The translations under genes and the position numbers were made by a program. A stretch of DNA of 64,000 bases from JAEUNX01 sp034004685 (GTDB lineage: Bacteria > Pseudomonadota > Gammaproteobacteria > Burkholderiales > Rhodocyclaceae), in contig JAVEWG010000011.1 of the NCBI GenBank assembly GCA_034004685.1, forward strand, positions 23,283-87,282, written 5' to 3'. The notes below the pieces were generated by a model. It saw only the letters and a list, made by a program, of their open reading frames with translations. It was not told where the DNA came from and ran no database searches. This document shows positions 53,901-62,173 of the stretch, piece by piece (position 1 is the first letter of the stretch; each line of letters starts with the position of its first letter).

Positions 53901-54799
53901 TGGGGCGGGATGGCAAGACCGAGGCGGCCACGGGGGCCGGTGCTGGGGTGGACGATCCTCCCAGCCGGTCCCTGCCAGCCCTGGATGTGACCATTCAGCA
54001 ATTCACCTTGGGGGACAAGGCCCTCGGCCGGCTCGGCCTGCAGGCCCACAATCGGGATGCTATCTGGCATCTGGACGCGGTCAATCTGGTCAGTCCGGAA
54101 GGGGCCCTGAACGCCAAGGGGCTGTGGCGGCAGGGGCGGGGGGAGCGCACCGAGCTGGATTTCCGGGTGGAGACCGAGGATGCCGGCCACTTCCTGACCC
54201 GGCTGGGCTACGCGGATGCCCTGCGGCGTGGCAAGGGTGCCGTGGATGGGCGCCTGGAATGGGCGGGCCCCCCGACCCGGATCGACTACCCGAGCCTGGG
54301 GGGGCGGTTGAACCTGCTGGTGGAGAACGGTCAGTTCCGCAAGCTGGAGCCCGGCGTGGGGCGGCTGCTGGGGGTCTTGAGCCTGCAAAGCCTGCCCCGC
54401 CGCATCACCCTGGATTTCCGGGATGTGTTTTCCGAAGGATTCGCCTTCGATCGCATTTCGGGTAGCATCGATGTGGCCGGCGGGGTGATGCGCACCAAGG
54501 ATCTGGAGATCCGCGGCCCGGCGGCCCGGGTGGCCCTGTCGGGGTCCGCCGATGTGCCTCGGGAGACCCAGGACCTCTTGGTGCGGGTCCAGCCCACCCT
54601 GAGCGAATCGGTGGCGGTGGGGGCGGCGGCCAGTCTGGTCAATCCGGTGGTCGGAGTGGCGGCCTACCTGGCCCAGAAGGTTCTTTCCGACCCCATCGAA
54701 AAACTGTTTGCCTTTGAATACCGGGTGACCGGCCATTGGCAGGATCCCAAGGTCGAAAAACTTACCGGCCAGCCTGCCGCGGCCCAGCCCGTCCGTTGA
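50957..54799 (+). CDS. yhdP: YhdP family AsmA-like phospholipid transport protein
   Basis: 1280 residues: an N-terminal membrane anchor (LRLLFLLALTGYFAFGALVLGLRYW) and a very long periplasmic, beta-rich body with the DUF3971/AsmA-like repeats (WRGQLYARLEGADLGGW, GGTAHDARLRLKGDLRDFPF, IDAIDGELLFEGAMMKISADRGRIFGV, LNLLVENGQFRKLEPGVGRLLGVLSLQSLPRRITLDFRDVFSEGFAFDRI). YhdP, TamB and YdbH form bridges that move phospholipids to the outer membrane in E. coli. The length matches the family (about 1270). It is followed by nitrilase-family and tldD genes, the usual betaproteobacterial order. Confidence 0.93.
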   Translation: MSAPVPLPSRLRRGLRLLFLLALTGYFAFGALVLGLRYWVVPRMGEYRQEVAEAVGRGLGVPVEIGALEGSWAGLRPRLLIHDVVLRGPDGAPALQLAEVEAVMGWSSLLRLSPVFHRIELAGPRLLVERGADGSLRVAGLPVQAGGGGGFADWLLGQGAIVVRDAQLAWLDRQRGAPLLVLDHVNLRLENRGGDHRFGFQALPPARLAGRLDLRGSLQGRDPTRPEDWRGQLYARLEGADLGGWQAWLDSPVPLAGRGEFEAWLDVAQGLPTGLRANLALAEARVQFQPELPVLDLLALRGQLTLASDATHRLVEAKGLSLATRDGLVIPATDFRAEERLGQRAGGSFRASRLDLATLTRLASHLPLPEGVNQRLTAFDPAGAVEGVALDWTGPAAAPAEWRGKARFQGIGVHSWHSLPGVAGISGEVEGSDQEGRVRIDSRGVVMDLPAVFAEPRLALASLRAEGGWRRRGERMQLFVDKAEFDNQDASGQAVGNYLVAADGPGVIDLSARLTRADGAAVWRYMPLVVNRDTRNWLQRSIVGGTAHDARLRLKGDLRDFPFVGGKDGQFQVRARIANARLEYALGWPAIDAIDGELLFEGAMMKISADRGRIFGVGLSRVSAVLPDLEAPEEIMTITGRAAGPTADFLRFVSESPVAERIQHFTDDMGAEGSGALDLELVMPLRRMEDTTVKGDYRFSANRLRVVRSLPPITEAAGRVAFTASTLAVPEARGKLFGEPLTLSGKTRADGAVVFTAAGALGGNAARQSFGFPFLEHVSGLAPWRSEITVQGRTAAVRVDSSLQGLASSLPAPFNKSATTEWPLRVDLEFHDGTVADRVRVALAPLGSAEILGRSGAEGWRAERGAIALQVPLKLPERGVVLAAALPELDVDAWRRLWSTLGNGEGNGGGEEGGTPFPLASISLQAHRLVAFDEDFHEFSLRASADGDSWQGSLKSRETEGDFRWRGAGQGALTARLSRLAVGRDGKTEAATGAGAGVDDPPSRSLPALDVTIQQFTLGDKALGRLGLQAHNRDAIWHLDAVNLVSPEGALNAKGLWRQGRGERTELDFRVETEDAGHFLTRLGYADALRRGKGAVDGRLEWAGPPTRIDYPSLGGRLNLLVENGQFRKLEPGVGRLLGVLSLQSLPRRITLDFRDVFSEGFAFDRISGSIDVAGGVMRTKDLEIRGPAARVALSGSADVPRETQDLLVRVQPTLSESVAVGAAASLVNPVVGVAAYLAQKVLSDPIEKLFAFEYRVTGHWQDPKVEKLTGQPAAAQPVR

Positions 54800-54819
54800 C
54801 CCCTAAGCCGGAACTGCCC

Positions 54820-55641
54820 ATGGATGATCTGAAACCCGACAAGCCGGTCCTGGTGGCGGCCATCCAGACCGTTTCCGGCCCCGATGTGGACGCCAACCTC
54901 CAGCGGGTGGATGGCCTGATTGGCGAGGCGGCCCGGGCTGGCGCCCGGCTGGTGGCCCTGCCTGAATACTTTGCCCTGATTTCCGCCGACGAGGCTGCCA
55001 AGGTGGCCCTGCGGGAGCCGGACGGCGCAGGCCCCGTCCAGCGCTTTCTGGCCGAGGCAGCCCGGCGCCACCGGGTCTGGCTGGTGGGGGGCACCCTGCC
55101 CCTGGAGGCGGGGGATCCGGGCAAGGTGAAGAATTCCTGCCTGGTCTTCGATGACCAGGGCCGGCGGGTGGCCCGCTACGACAAGATCCACCTGTTTGGC
55201 TTCCAGCGCGGCCAGGAGCGTTACGACGAGTCCGCCACCATCGAGGCCGGCGGCGAGGTGGTGACCTTCGATGGCCCCTGCGGCCCCACCGGCCTGTCGG
55301 TGTGCTACGACCTGCGCTTTCCCGAGCTGTTCCGGGCCATGGGGGCGGTCAATCTGATCGTCCTGCCCGCCGCCTTCACCCATACCACCGGCAAGGACCA
55401 CTGGGAGGTGCTGCTGCGGGCCCGGGCCATCGAGAACCAGTGTTATGTGCTGGCCCCGGCCCAGGGCGGGGTCCATCCCAGCGGCCGGCGTACCTGGGGC
55501 GATTCCCTGCTGGTGGACCCCTGGGGTCAGGTGGTGGCCCGCCTGGCCGAGGGCTGGGGCGTGGTGCTGGGCGCCGTGGACCCCGCACGCATCGCCGCCA
55601 TCCGCCAAAGCCTGCCGGCCCTGGACCATCGCCGGCTGTGA
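54820..55641 (+). CDS. Carbon-nitrogen hydrolase (Nit1/deaminated glutathione amidase type)
   Basis: 273 residues of the nitrilase superfamily. The Glu-Lys-Cys triad is visible: Glu in LVALPEYFAL, Lys in YDKIHLFGF and Cys in GLSVCYDLRFPEL, with an additional FTHTTGKDHWEVLLRARAIENQCYV helix. The best guess is the amidase that repairs deaminated glutathione, because of YDKIHLF and context, but other omega-amidase functions are possible. ATG 54820 starts 20 bp after yhdP; tldD follows. Confidence 0.88.
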   Translation: MDDLKPDKPVLVAAIQTVSGPDVDANLQRVDGLIGEAARAGARLVALPEYFALISADEAAKVALREPDGAGPVQRFLAEAARRHRVWLVGGTLPLEAGDPGKVKNSCLVFDDQGRRVARYDKIHLFGFQRGQERYDESATIEAGGEVVTFDGPCGPTGLSVCYDLRFPELFRAMGAVNLIVLPAAFTHTTGKDHWEVLLRARAIENQCYVLAPAQGGVHPSGRRTWGDSLLVDPWGQVVARLAEGWGVVLGAVDPARIAAIRQSLPALDHRRL

Positions 55642-55710
55642 GGCGGCATCTTCCAATCCATTTTGGCAGCTGGCGGGTTCCGCCCGCCTCGCCCTGACCC
55701 ACCAGAGCCC

Positions 55711-57156
55711 ATGAGAACCTACAAGACTCCCCTGACCGCCGCCAACCGCCTGCTGCTGGCTCCCTACGACCTCACCGAGGGCACCCTGGAGCAGGTCTTC
55801 GGGACCCTCTTCGCCCACCGGCTGGACTACGCCGACCTGTACTTCCAGTATCACCGCACCGAGGCCTGGAGCCTGGAAGAGGGTATCGTCAAATCCGGTA
55901 GCTTCAACATCGACCAGGGGGTGGGGGTGCGGGCCATCAGTGGCGAGAAGACTGCCTTCGCCTATTCCGACGATATCAGCCTGCCGGCCCTCCAGGCCGC
56001 GGCTCAAGCCACCCGGGCGGTGGCTGCCGCCGGTGGTCAGGGCCAGGTGGCGATCAAGGCGGCACGCCAGGGCCGCCGGCTGTACCAGCCCGACGATCCC
56101 CTGGCCTCCCTGGACGCCAGCGCGAAGGTGCGCCTCCTGGAGCGGGTGGAGGGCTTTGCCCGGGCCGTGGACCCTCGGGTCATCGAGGTGATGGCCCATC
56201 TGGTGGGCTCCTGGGAGGTGATCCTGGTCGCTCGCAGCGACGGCCACCTGGCCGCCGATATCCGGCCCCTGGTGCGGGTTTCGGTGAGCGTGATCATGGA
56301 AGAGCACGGGCGTCGGGAGCAGGGCAGTTCCGGCGGCGGTGGCCGCTACGACTACGCTTATTTCAGCGATGGATTGCTCCAGGATTACGCCCGTCAGGCG
56401 GTGCATCAGGCCAGCGTGAATCTGGCCGCCGACCCGGCGCCTGCCGGCAGCATGACGGTGGTGATGGGTCCGGGCTGGCCGGGCATCCTGCTCCATGAGG
56501 CCATCGGCCACGGCCTGGAGGGTGACTTCAACCGCAAGGGCAGTTCCGCCTTTGCCGGCCGCATCGGCCAGCAGGTGGCGGCCAAGGGGGTCACCGTGGT
56601 GGACGACGGCACCATCCCCGACCGGCGCGGCTCCCTGACCGTCGACGACGAGGGTAATCCCACCGAGCGCACGGTACTCATCGAGGACGGTATCCTCACC
56701 GGCTATATGCAGGACATGCTCAACGCCCGCCTGATGGGGGTGGCCCCAACCGGCAACGGGCGGCGGGAATCCTTCGCCCACCTGCCCCTGCCCCGCATGA
56801 CCAATACCTACATGCTCAATGGCGACAAGTCGCCGGAGGAGATCATCCGTTCGGTGAAAAAAGGCCTGTACGCCGCCAACTTCGGCGGCGGTCAGGTGGA
56901 TATCACTTCCGGCAAATTCGTGTTCTCCACCGCCGAGGCCTACCTCATCGAGAACGGCAGGATCACCCGCCCGGTGAAGGGGGCAACCCTCATCGGCAAC
57001 GGCCCCGACGCCCTGACCCGGGTGTCCATGATCGGCAACGACATGGCCCTGGATCCCGGGGTCGGCACCTGCGGCAAGGATGGCCAGAGCGTGCCGGTGG
57101 GGGTGGGCCAGCCCACCCTGCGCCTGGACGGTTTGACGGTGGGCGGCACCGCCTGA
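55711..57156 (+). CDS. tldD: Metalloprotease TldD
   Basis: 481 residues. TldD with its partner TldE (PmbA) forms a heterodimeric zinc protease that matures peptides such as microcin B17 and degrades CcdA. The zinc motif HEAIGHGLEGD is present, with the third ligand region in the C-terminal half (AYLIENGRITRPVKGATLIGNGPDAL). The start is ATG 55711. No tldE/pmbA lies in the window. The order yhdP-nitrilase-tldD is conserved in beta- and gammaproteobacteria. Confidence 0.96.
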   Translation: MRTYKTPLTAANRLLLAPYDLTEGTLEQVFGTLFAHRLDYADLYFQYHRTEAWSLEEGIVKSGSFNIDQGVGVRAISGEKTAFAYSDDISLPALQAAAQATRAVAAAGGQGQVAIKAARQGRRLYQPDDPLASLDASAKVRLLERVEGFARAVDPRVIEVMAHLVGSWEVILVARSDGHLAADIRPLVRVSVSVIMEEHGRREQGSSGGGGRYDYAYFSDGLLQDYARQAVHQASVNLAADPAPAGSMTVVMGPGWPGILLHEAIGHGLEGDFNRKGSSAFAGRIGQQVAAKGVTVVDDGTIPDRRGSLTVDDEGNPTERTVLIEDGILTGYMQDMLNARLMGVAPTGNGRRESFAHLPLPRMTNTYMLNGDKSPEEIIRSVKKGLYAANFGGGQVDITSGKFVFSTAEAYLIENGRITRPVKGATLIGNGPDALTRVSMIGNDMALDPGVGTCGKDGQSVPVGVGQPTLRLDGLTVGGTA

Positions 57157-57195
57157 GTAATCGGGCTCAAGTCGGGGAATTTTCGGACCGTTAGG

Positions 57196-57203
57196 GCCGA
57201 TAA
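57196..57203 (+). promoter_or_regulatory. Perfect sigma-28 (FliA) -10 element before the PilJ-domain gene
   Basis: GCCGATAA matches the flagellar sigma -10 exactly and lies 77 bp before the next ATG. The matching -35 (TAAA, 15 nt upstream) reads GAAT, so this is only half a promoter by pattern. Confidence 0.3.
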
Positions 57204-57279
57204 CGAAGGGTTGTCTGCCGCCGGGTTCAGCCCCCGGCGACGGGGCTCCGTTTCCTTTTCCCTTGTCCTTGGAATTTTC

Positions 57280-58092
57280 ATGCAGCGTAGAACGTTTTTT
57301 GCCGCCGGCGTGGCCCTCGCCGCCGGAAGCATCGCCCCCCTGATCCACAGCGCGCCCCAGCCCCTTGCCACGGCCCCCCTCACTTTGCCCATGGCGGTCA
57401 ACAAGGCCGGCCGCCAGCGCATGTTGTCCCAACGCTGTGCCAAGGCCTGGCTGATGCTGCTGGCCCAGGCTGACCCCTCCCGGGCCCGTCAGGTCCTGGA
57501 TGGTTCCATGCAGCTCTTCGAGCGCCAGCTTGTCGAACTGGCCTCCCTCCAGCCCGGAGAAGTGCCGGCTGCCCTGGGGCAGCTGCGGGCCGAGTGGGAG
57601 GCCTACGAGGCCTTGCTACGTCAGACTCCCAGCGTCGATCGGGCCGCCACCTTGTTCAGGGCGAACGAGGCGGTGCTGGCGGCGGCCCATCGCACCACCC
57701 TGGCCTACGAAAAAGCCATGGGCAGCGCCGTGGGGCGCCTCATCAACGTGGCGGGGCGTCAGCGTATGTTGTCCCAGCGCATGGCCAAGTTCTTCTTCTT
57801 TCAGCGCTTGGGGGTGAATTCCCCAGAGGCCGTTGCTGGCCTGGATAAGGCGCGGATCGAATTCGCTGAGGCCCATGGTCTGTTGATGGGCGCTCCAGAG
57901 AATACGTCTGTCTTGAAGCGGGAGCTGGCCCTGGTAGAGCAGCAATGGTTCTTCTTCCAGGCGGCCCTGGGCAAGAACGCGGATAACGGCCAGGCTGCCG
58001 GCCACGTGGCCACCACCAGCGAACGGATTCTGGAGCAGCTGGATTTGTGCGTGTCCCTCTACGAGGGTTTGGCGACCAAGTCTGCTGCCTGA
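57280..58092 (+). CDS. Periplasmic PilJ-domain (NarX-like sensor fold) protein with twin-arginine signal
   Basis: 270 residues. The N-terminus MQRRTFFAAGVALAAGSIAP has a twin-arginine motif and hydrophobic stretch, so export is predicted. The mature protein has two copies of the type IV pili methyl-accepting transducer N-terminal fold, each opening with the same box: VNKAGRQRMLSQRCAK (about residues 42-57) and INVAGRQRMLSQRMAK (about 157-172). These resemble the P-box of NarX/NarQ nitrate sensors. There is no transmembrane transducer, HAMP or kinase part, so it is a stand-alone ligand-binding protein. Ligand and partner are unknown. It is followed by a convergent metalloprotease gene. Confidence 0.8.
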   Translation: MQRRTFFAAGVALAAGSIAPLIHSAPQPLATAPLTLPMAVNKAGRQRMLSQRCAKAWLMLLAQADPSRARQVLDGSMQLFERQLVELASLQPGEVPAALGQLRAEWEAYEALLRQTPSVDRAATLFRANEAVLAAAHRTTLAYEKAMGSAVGRLINVAGRQRMLSQRMAKFFFFQRLGVNSPEAVAGLDKARIEFAEAHGLLMGAPENTSVLKRELALVEQQWFFFQAALGKNADNGQAAGHVATTSERILEQLDLCVSLYEGLATKSAA

Positions 58093-58114
58093 AGGTGCGC
58101 CGCTGCCCGGTGGG

Positions 58115-58885
58115 TCAGGGTCGAATCCAGTGGATTTCCTGGGCGGTGAGGGGCCCCACCAGGGTTTGTCCCAGGCGGGCGGGAATGTCAGCCGCATCCA
58201 CCGTGACCGGAATGCGACCGGCCATGATCTCCGCCTTGTGCTGGGGAAAGCGGGGCTCGAGTTCGGGCTCTCCGTAGCCCTCGGGGAATAGTGGCTGGAG
58301 GGTAGCCGGGTCGTACTTGTCGGACGCGCCCAGGGTGTGGAGCAGTTCGTGGGTGAGAACCACCGCGTTGCTGCCTGCCTCGGCGGGGCTGGCGAAGAGG
58401 TTCACCAGTCCGATGTGGCCCTGGCGCAGGCCCACCGAGTGGGGCAGCCGAGGGCTGTCGGCGGGGTCGTGGAAGCGGGCGAAGATCCTTATATCCGGGC
58501 GCGGGCCGGGGGCCTGGTCATGGCGCCAGGCCCACCAGCGCATCTTGAGGCTCCAGACTAGGGCGTTCAGGGGGTCAGGGGCGGTGGGTGGCTCCGGCGG
58601 GGCGGCCTGAAGCCGCGGGGCCAGGGTCAGGCTGACGGGCTTGAGCAGCGGAAGTCCGTGGCGGGTGGCTTCGGCCGCCAGGAATTCTTCAATGGGCTCG
58701 AAGTGATCCTTCCCCAGGGTGGCCAGGTACTGGGTGGTTACGGGGGAGTCATCCCCTGGCATTGGGTAGATCGCTACATGGACCGAGTTGCGCCATTCGG
58801 TCAGGCGAGATTCGGTACGCCACTGGCCCAGGGCCACGGTGGCCAGGATGAACAGCAGGACGGCCACGCGGATCCGCTTGAACAT
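58115..58885 (-). CDS. Membrane-anchored HExxH metalloprotease-like protein
   Basis: 256 residues from ATG 58885, with a single N-terminal membrane segment (VAVLLFILATVALG) and a periplasmic domain. The only recognised motif is VVLTHELLHTLGASDKYDP (about residues 178-196), an HExxH zinc motif followed by a third potential ligand in the ASDKYD segment, as in metzincin-like HExxHxxGxxD. Family and substrate are not recognised. The end is 22 bp from the convergent PilJ-domain gene; a lytic transglycosylase gene precedes it on the same strand by 23 bp. Confidence 0.6.
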   Translation of the reverse strand: MFKRIRVAVLLFILATVALGQWRTESRLTEWRNSVHVAIYPMPGDDSPVTTQYLATLGKDHFEPIEEFLAAEATRHGLPLLKPVSLTLAPRLQAAPPEPPTAPDPLNALVWSLKMRWWAWRHDQAPGPRPDIRIFARFHDPADSPRLPHSVGLRQGHIGLVNLFASPAEAGSNAVVLTHELLHTLGASDKYDPATLQPLFPEGYGEPELEPRFPQHKAEIMAGRIPVTVDAADIPARLGQTLVGPLTAQEIHWIRP

Positions 58886-58908
58886 GGGTTGCCCCGGGGC
58901 AGGTGGCG

Positions 58909-59571
58909 TCAGTTGGTGCTGTTGGGGCGGCCGCTGTCTGCCACCCGCAGGGGCGGGTAAATCCACCGGCTTTCCCAGGCGTTGCGGACCAGGTTGGGAT
59001 ATTCGGCCTTGCCAAGGCTGCCGTTATAGCGCCCCAGGGCGCGGAACAGGTCGCCCTTTTCCAGATCCAGGTAGTGGCGCAGGATCGTGCAGCCATAGCG
59101 CAGATTGGTGCGTAGGTGGAACAGGTTGTCGTCGGGCCTGCCCACCAGCTTGACCCAGAAGGGCATGACCTGCATGTAGCCCCGGGCACCGGAGCTGGAG
59201 ATGGCGTACTTGCGGAAGCCGCTTTCCACCTGGACCAGGCCCAGCACCAGTTGTGGATCCAGGCCGGCTCGGGTGGCTTCGTAGTGGACGCTCTTGAGGA
59301 GTTCGTCCCGGTAGGCCGGGTCCGGGATGAAGCGGGCCAGCCGGGTGGACATCTCCTGAAGCCAGACCGTTTTTTCTGCTTGGCTGGAGAACACCGGCTC
59401 GGCGGCGGAATCGCTGACGGCCTTATGAAGTACCGCCTGGACGCTGGCGGCCAGGGGCTCGTAAATCTGGGCGCCGGCCAGGGCTGGGCCGGTCTGGAGG
59501 AGGGCGGCCAGCACCCCCGCCCGCCAGGCGGAGGCGCAGCATCGGCGGAAGGGGCTGCGACGCAAACTCAT
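58909..59571 (-). CDS. Lytic transglycosylase (SLT/GH23)
   Basis: 220 residues: signal peptide (AWRAGVLAALLQTGPALA) then a GH23 domain with catalytic Glu in LGLVQVESGFRKYAISSSGARGYMQVMPFW and the downstream NLRYGCTILRHYLD and ALGRYNGSLGKAEYP motifs. It cleaves peptidoglycan with 1,6-anhydro formation. The ATG overlaps the proS stop (ATGA), so it is cotranscribed with proS. Confidence 0.92.
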   Translation of the reverse strand: MSLRRSPFRRCCASAWRAGVLAALLQTGPALAGAQIYEPLAASVQAVLHKAVSDSAAEPVFSSQAEKTVWLQEMSTRLARFIPDPAYRDELLKSVHYEATRAGLDPQLVLGLVQVESGFRKYAISSSGARGYMQVMPFWVKLVGRPDDNLFHLRTNLRYGCTILRHYLDLEKGDLFRALGRYNGSLGKAEYPNLVRNAWESRWIYPPLRVADSGRPNSTN

Positions 59572-61277
59572 CGGCCCAATTTCCCCAGCACCTGGGCAGC
59601 CAGATCCGCCAGGGGCAGCTTTTCGGCCGTCTCATCCCGGCGGCCCTGGTATTCGGCTAGGCCTTCCTTGAGGCCCCGGTCGCCGAGGGTGACCCGGTGG
59701 GGCACACCGATCAGTTCCCAATCGGCGAACATCACCCCGGGCCGTTCGTCCCGATCATCCAGCAATACGTCCACCCCGGCTGCGGCGAGGGTTTGGTAGA
59801 GCTTCTCGGCCTCCGCCCGCACCGCTTCCGACTTGCCCCAGCCTACCGGGCAGATCACCACCTGGAAGGGGGCCAGGGCGTCGGGCCAGATGATGCCCCG
59901 GGCGTCGTGGTTCTGCTCGATGGCGGAGCCCAGGATGCGGGACACGCCGATGCCGTAGCAGCCCATTTCCATCACTTGCTCCCGGCCGTTGACGTCCAGG
60001 AACTTGCAGCCCATGGCTTCCGAGTACTTGGTGCGCAACTGGAAGATGTGGCCCACCTCGATGCCCCGGCACAGGGCCAACACCCCCTTGCCGTCCGGGG
60101 CGGGGTCGCCGGCCACCACGTTGCGCAGGTCGGCCACCAGGGGTTCGGGGAAATCCCGGCCGATGTTGGCGCCGGTGTAGTGGAAGCCGGTTTGGTTGGC
60201 GCCGGTAACGAAGTCCGCCATCACCGCTACGCTCCGGTCCATCACCACCCGCCCCGTGAAACCCACCGGACCCAGGGAGCCGGGCTCGGCGCCGAAGGCG
60301 GCCTGGATCGAGGCCGGGGAGGCAAAGGTCAGGGGGTTCTTGATACCTTCCAGCTTCTGGGCCTTGACCTCGTTGAGTTCATGATCGCCCCGCAGGAGGA
60401 GCAGTACGGGTCGATCGTCCTCCCCTTCCACCACCACCGACTTCACCGTCTGGGCAAGGGGTACCTGAAGGAAAGCGCAAATCTCTTCCATGGTCTTGAC
60501 CCCGGGGGTGGCCACTTTGGCCAGGGCCGCGCCGGGAGCAGGACGGGAAGTAGCGGGAGCCAGGGCTTCGGCCAGTTCCACGTTGGCGGCGTAATCGGAG
60601 TCGGGGCAGTAGGCGATGTCGTCCTCGCCGGTTTCGGCGATCACGTGGAATTCATGGGAGCCGGTGCCGCCGATGGAGCCGGTGTCGGCCGCCACCGCCC
60701 GGAAATTCAGGCCCAGGCGGCTGAAGATGCGGGTGTAGGTGGCGTGCATGTTGGCGTACTCCCGCTGCAGGTCCTCGAAGGACGCATGGAAGGAATAGCC
60801 GTCCTTCATGAGGAACTCCCGCCCCCGCATGACCCCGAAGCGGGGACGGATCTCATCCCGGAACTTGGTCTGGATCTGGTAGAAGTGGCGGGGCAGCTGG
60901 CGGTAGCTCTTGAGTTCCCGCTTGGCCATGTCGGTGACGACTTCCTCATGGGTGGGGCCGATGACGAAATCCCGGTCGTGGCGGTCCTTGAAGCGCAAGA
61001 GCTCGGATCCATAGAATTCCCAGCGGCCCGACTCCTGCCACAGCTCGGCGGGCTGGACGGCTGGCATCAGCACTTCGATCGCTCCGGCTCGGTTCATCTC
61101 TTCCCGCACGATGGCCTCCACCTTACGCAGGGCCCGCAAGCCCATGGGCATCCAGGTATAGATGCCGGCGGCCACCTTTTTGATCATGCCCGCCCGCAGC
61201 ATCAGCTTCTGACTGATGACTTCGGCATCGGAGGGGGCTTCCTTTAGGGTGGAAATGAAGAACTGCGAAGCGCGCAT
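59568..61277 (-). CDS. proS: Prolyl-tRNA synthetase (bacterial type with editing domain)
   Basis: 569 residues. Class II motifs: motif 1 region MPAVQPAELWQESGRWEFY, motif 2 FVIGPTHEEVVTDMAKRELKSYRQLPRHFYQIQTKFRDEIRPRFGVMRGREFLMKDGYSFH, motif 3 MGCYGIGVSRILGSAIEQNHD; between motifs 2 and 3 the Ala-tRNA(Pro) editing insertion runs from about residue 225 to 390 (ICAFLQVPLAQTVKSVVV, VGFTGRVVMDRSVAVMADFV). The C-terminal anticodon-binding domain is present. It is divergent from rppH over 144 bp. Confidence 0.97.
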   Translation of the reverse strand: MRASQFFISTLKEAPSDAEVISQKLMLRAGMIKKVAAGIYTWMPMGLRALRKVEAIVREEMNRAGAIEVLMPAVQPAELWQESGRWEFYGSELLRFKDRHDRDFVIGPTHEEVVTDMAKRELKSYRQLPRHFYQIQTKFRDEIRPRFGVMRGREFLMKDGYSFHASFEDLQREYANMHATYTRIFSRLGLNFRAVAADTGSIGGTGSHEFHVIAETGEDDIAYCPDSDYAANVELAEALAPATSRPAPGAALAKVATPGVKTMEEICAFLQVPLAQTVKSVVVEGEDDRPVLLLLRGDHELNEVKAQKLEGIKNPLTFASPASIQAAFGAEPGSLGPVGFTGRVVMDRSVAVMADFVTGANQTGFHYTGANIGRDFPEPLVADLRNVVAGDPAPDGKGVLALCRGIEVGHIFQLRTKYSEAMGCKFLDVNGREQVMEMGCYGIGVSRILGSAIEQNHDARGIIWPDALAPFQVVICPVGWGKSEAVRAEAEKLYQTLAAAGVDVLLDDRDERPGVMFADWELIGVPHRVTLGDRGLKEGLAEYQGRRDETAEKLPLADLAAQVLGKLGR

Positions 61278-61421
61278 GGTGTCGGATTAATTAGGTTGCA
61301 AAACGGCCAATTCTAACCCAGTCGGCCGGACGGACGGGGGGCCGGCCGCCGGGCGCGGCTTTCCAAGCCCCCTGAGTTGTGAAAGAATTCCAATCAACCA
61401 AACAATTCAATGGGTTCGACC

Positions 61422-61982
61422 ATGCTCGATCGTGAAGGCTATCGCCCGAACGTCGGCATCATTCTGGTCAACGCGCGCAACGAGGTCTTCTGGGGCAAGC
61501 GGATTCGCGAGCATTCCTGGCAGTTTCCCCAGGGTGGCATCAAGCACGGGGAATCCCCCGAGCAGGCCATGTACCGGGAGCTGTTCGAGGAAGTGGGTCT
61601 GCACCCCGAGCACGTGAAGATCCTCGGTCGCACGCGGGGGTGGCTGAAGTACGACGTTCCTCGTCACTGGGTCAAGCGGGAGTGGCGCAACACCTACCGG
61701 GGGCAGAAACAGATCTGGTTCCTGCTCCGCCTGGTAGGGCGCGACTCGGACGTTTCCTTGCGGGCCTGTACCCATCCGGAGTTCGATGCCTGGCGCTGGA
61801 GTGATTACTGGATTCCCCTGGAGTCGGTAATCGAGTTCAAGCGGGATGTCTATCAGCAGGCCTTGCTGGAGCTGTCCCGCATTCTGTTCCGGCATCGTCC
61901 TCGGCCGGTGCCGGCTTCCTACCTGGATTCGGCGGCGGTTCAAGCCGCCGATCCTGCCCTGCCGGGGCAATCCCCCCTCTGA
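61422..61982 (+). CDS. rppH: RNA pyrophosphohydrolase
   Basis: Nudix hydrolase that removes 5' pyrophosphate from mRNA and triggers RNase E decay. 186 residues; MLDREGYRPNVGIILVN is the family start (ATG 61422; an ATG at 61410 is less likely). The Nudix box GGIKHGESPEQAMYRELFEEVGL is complete. The C-terminal tail after about residue 165 is variable. Divergent from proS, as in many betaproteobacteria. Confidence 0.96.
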   Translation: MLDREGYRPNVGIILVNARNEVFWGKRIREHSWQFPQGGIKHGESPEQAMYRELFEEVGLHPEHVKILGRTRGWLKYDVPRHWVKREWRNTYRGQKQIWFLLRLVGRDSDVSLRACTHPEFDAWRWSDYWIPLESVIEFKRDVYQQALLELSRILFRHRPRPVPASYLDSAAVQAADPALPGQSPL

Positions 61983-61995
61983 AACGCCCCTCCCC

Positions 61996-62022
61996 CGTCC
62001 AGGTTGCGATCCCCTGGACGGC
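61996..62022 (+). terminator. Hairpin after rppH
   Basis: CCGTCCAGG pairs perfectly with CCTGGACGG around a 9-nt loop, 14 bp past the rppH stop. Only a weak T content follows (CGTATTCT), so it may be an inefficient terminator or an mRNA-stabilising stem. Confidence 0.5.
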
Positions 62023-62173
62023 GTATTCTCCGGCCCGCGCACCTTCAATCGCCGCCATTTTTTCATCGGCCATTTCAATTTGGTTGGGATATGACTTCCG
62101 CCTAGCTTTTGAGTGTCTTCGAAGGTCTGCCCGGCTTTCGGTTCGCACGTTGAGATGTGCTGAGGAGATGGTC

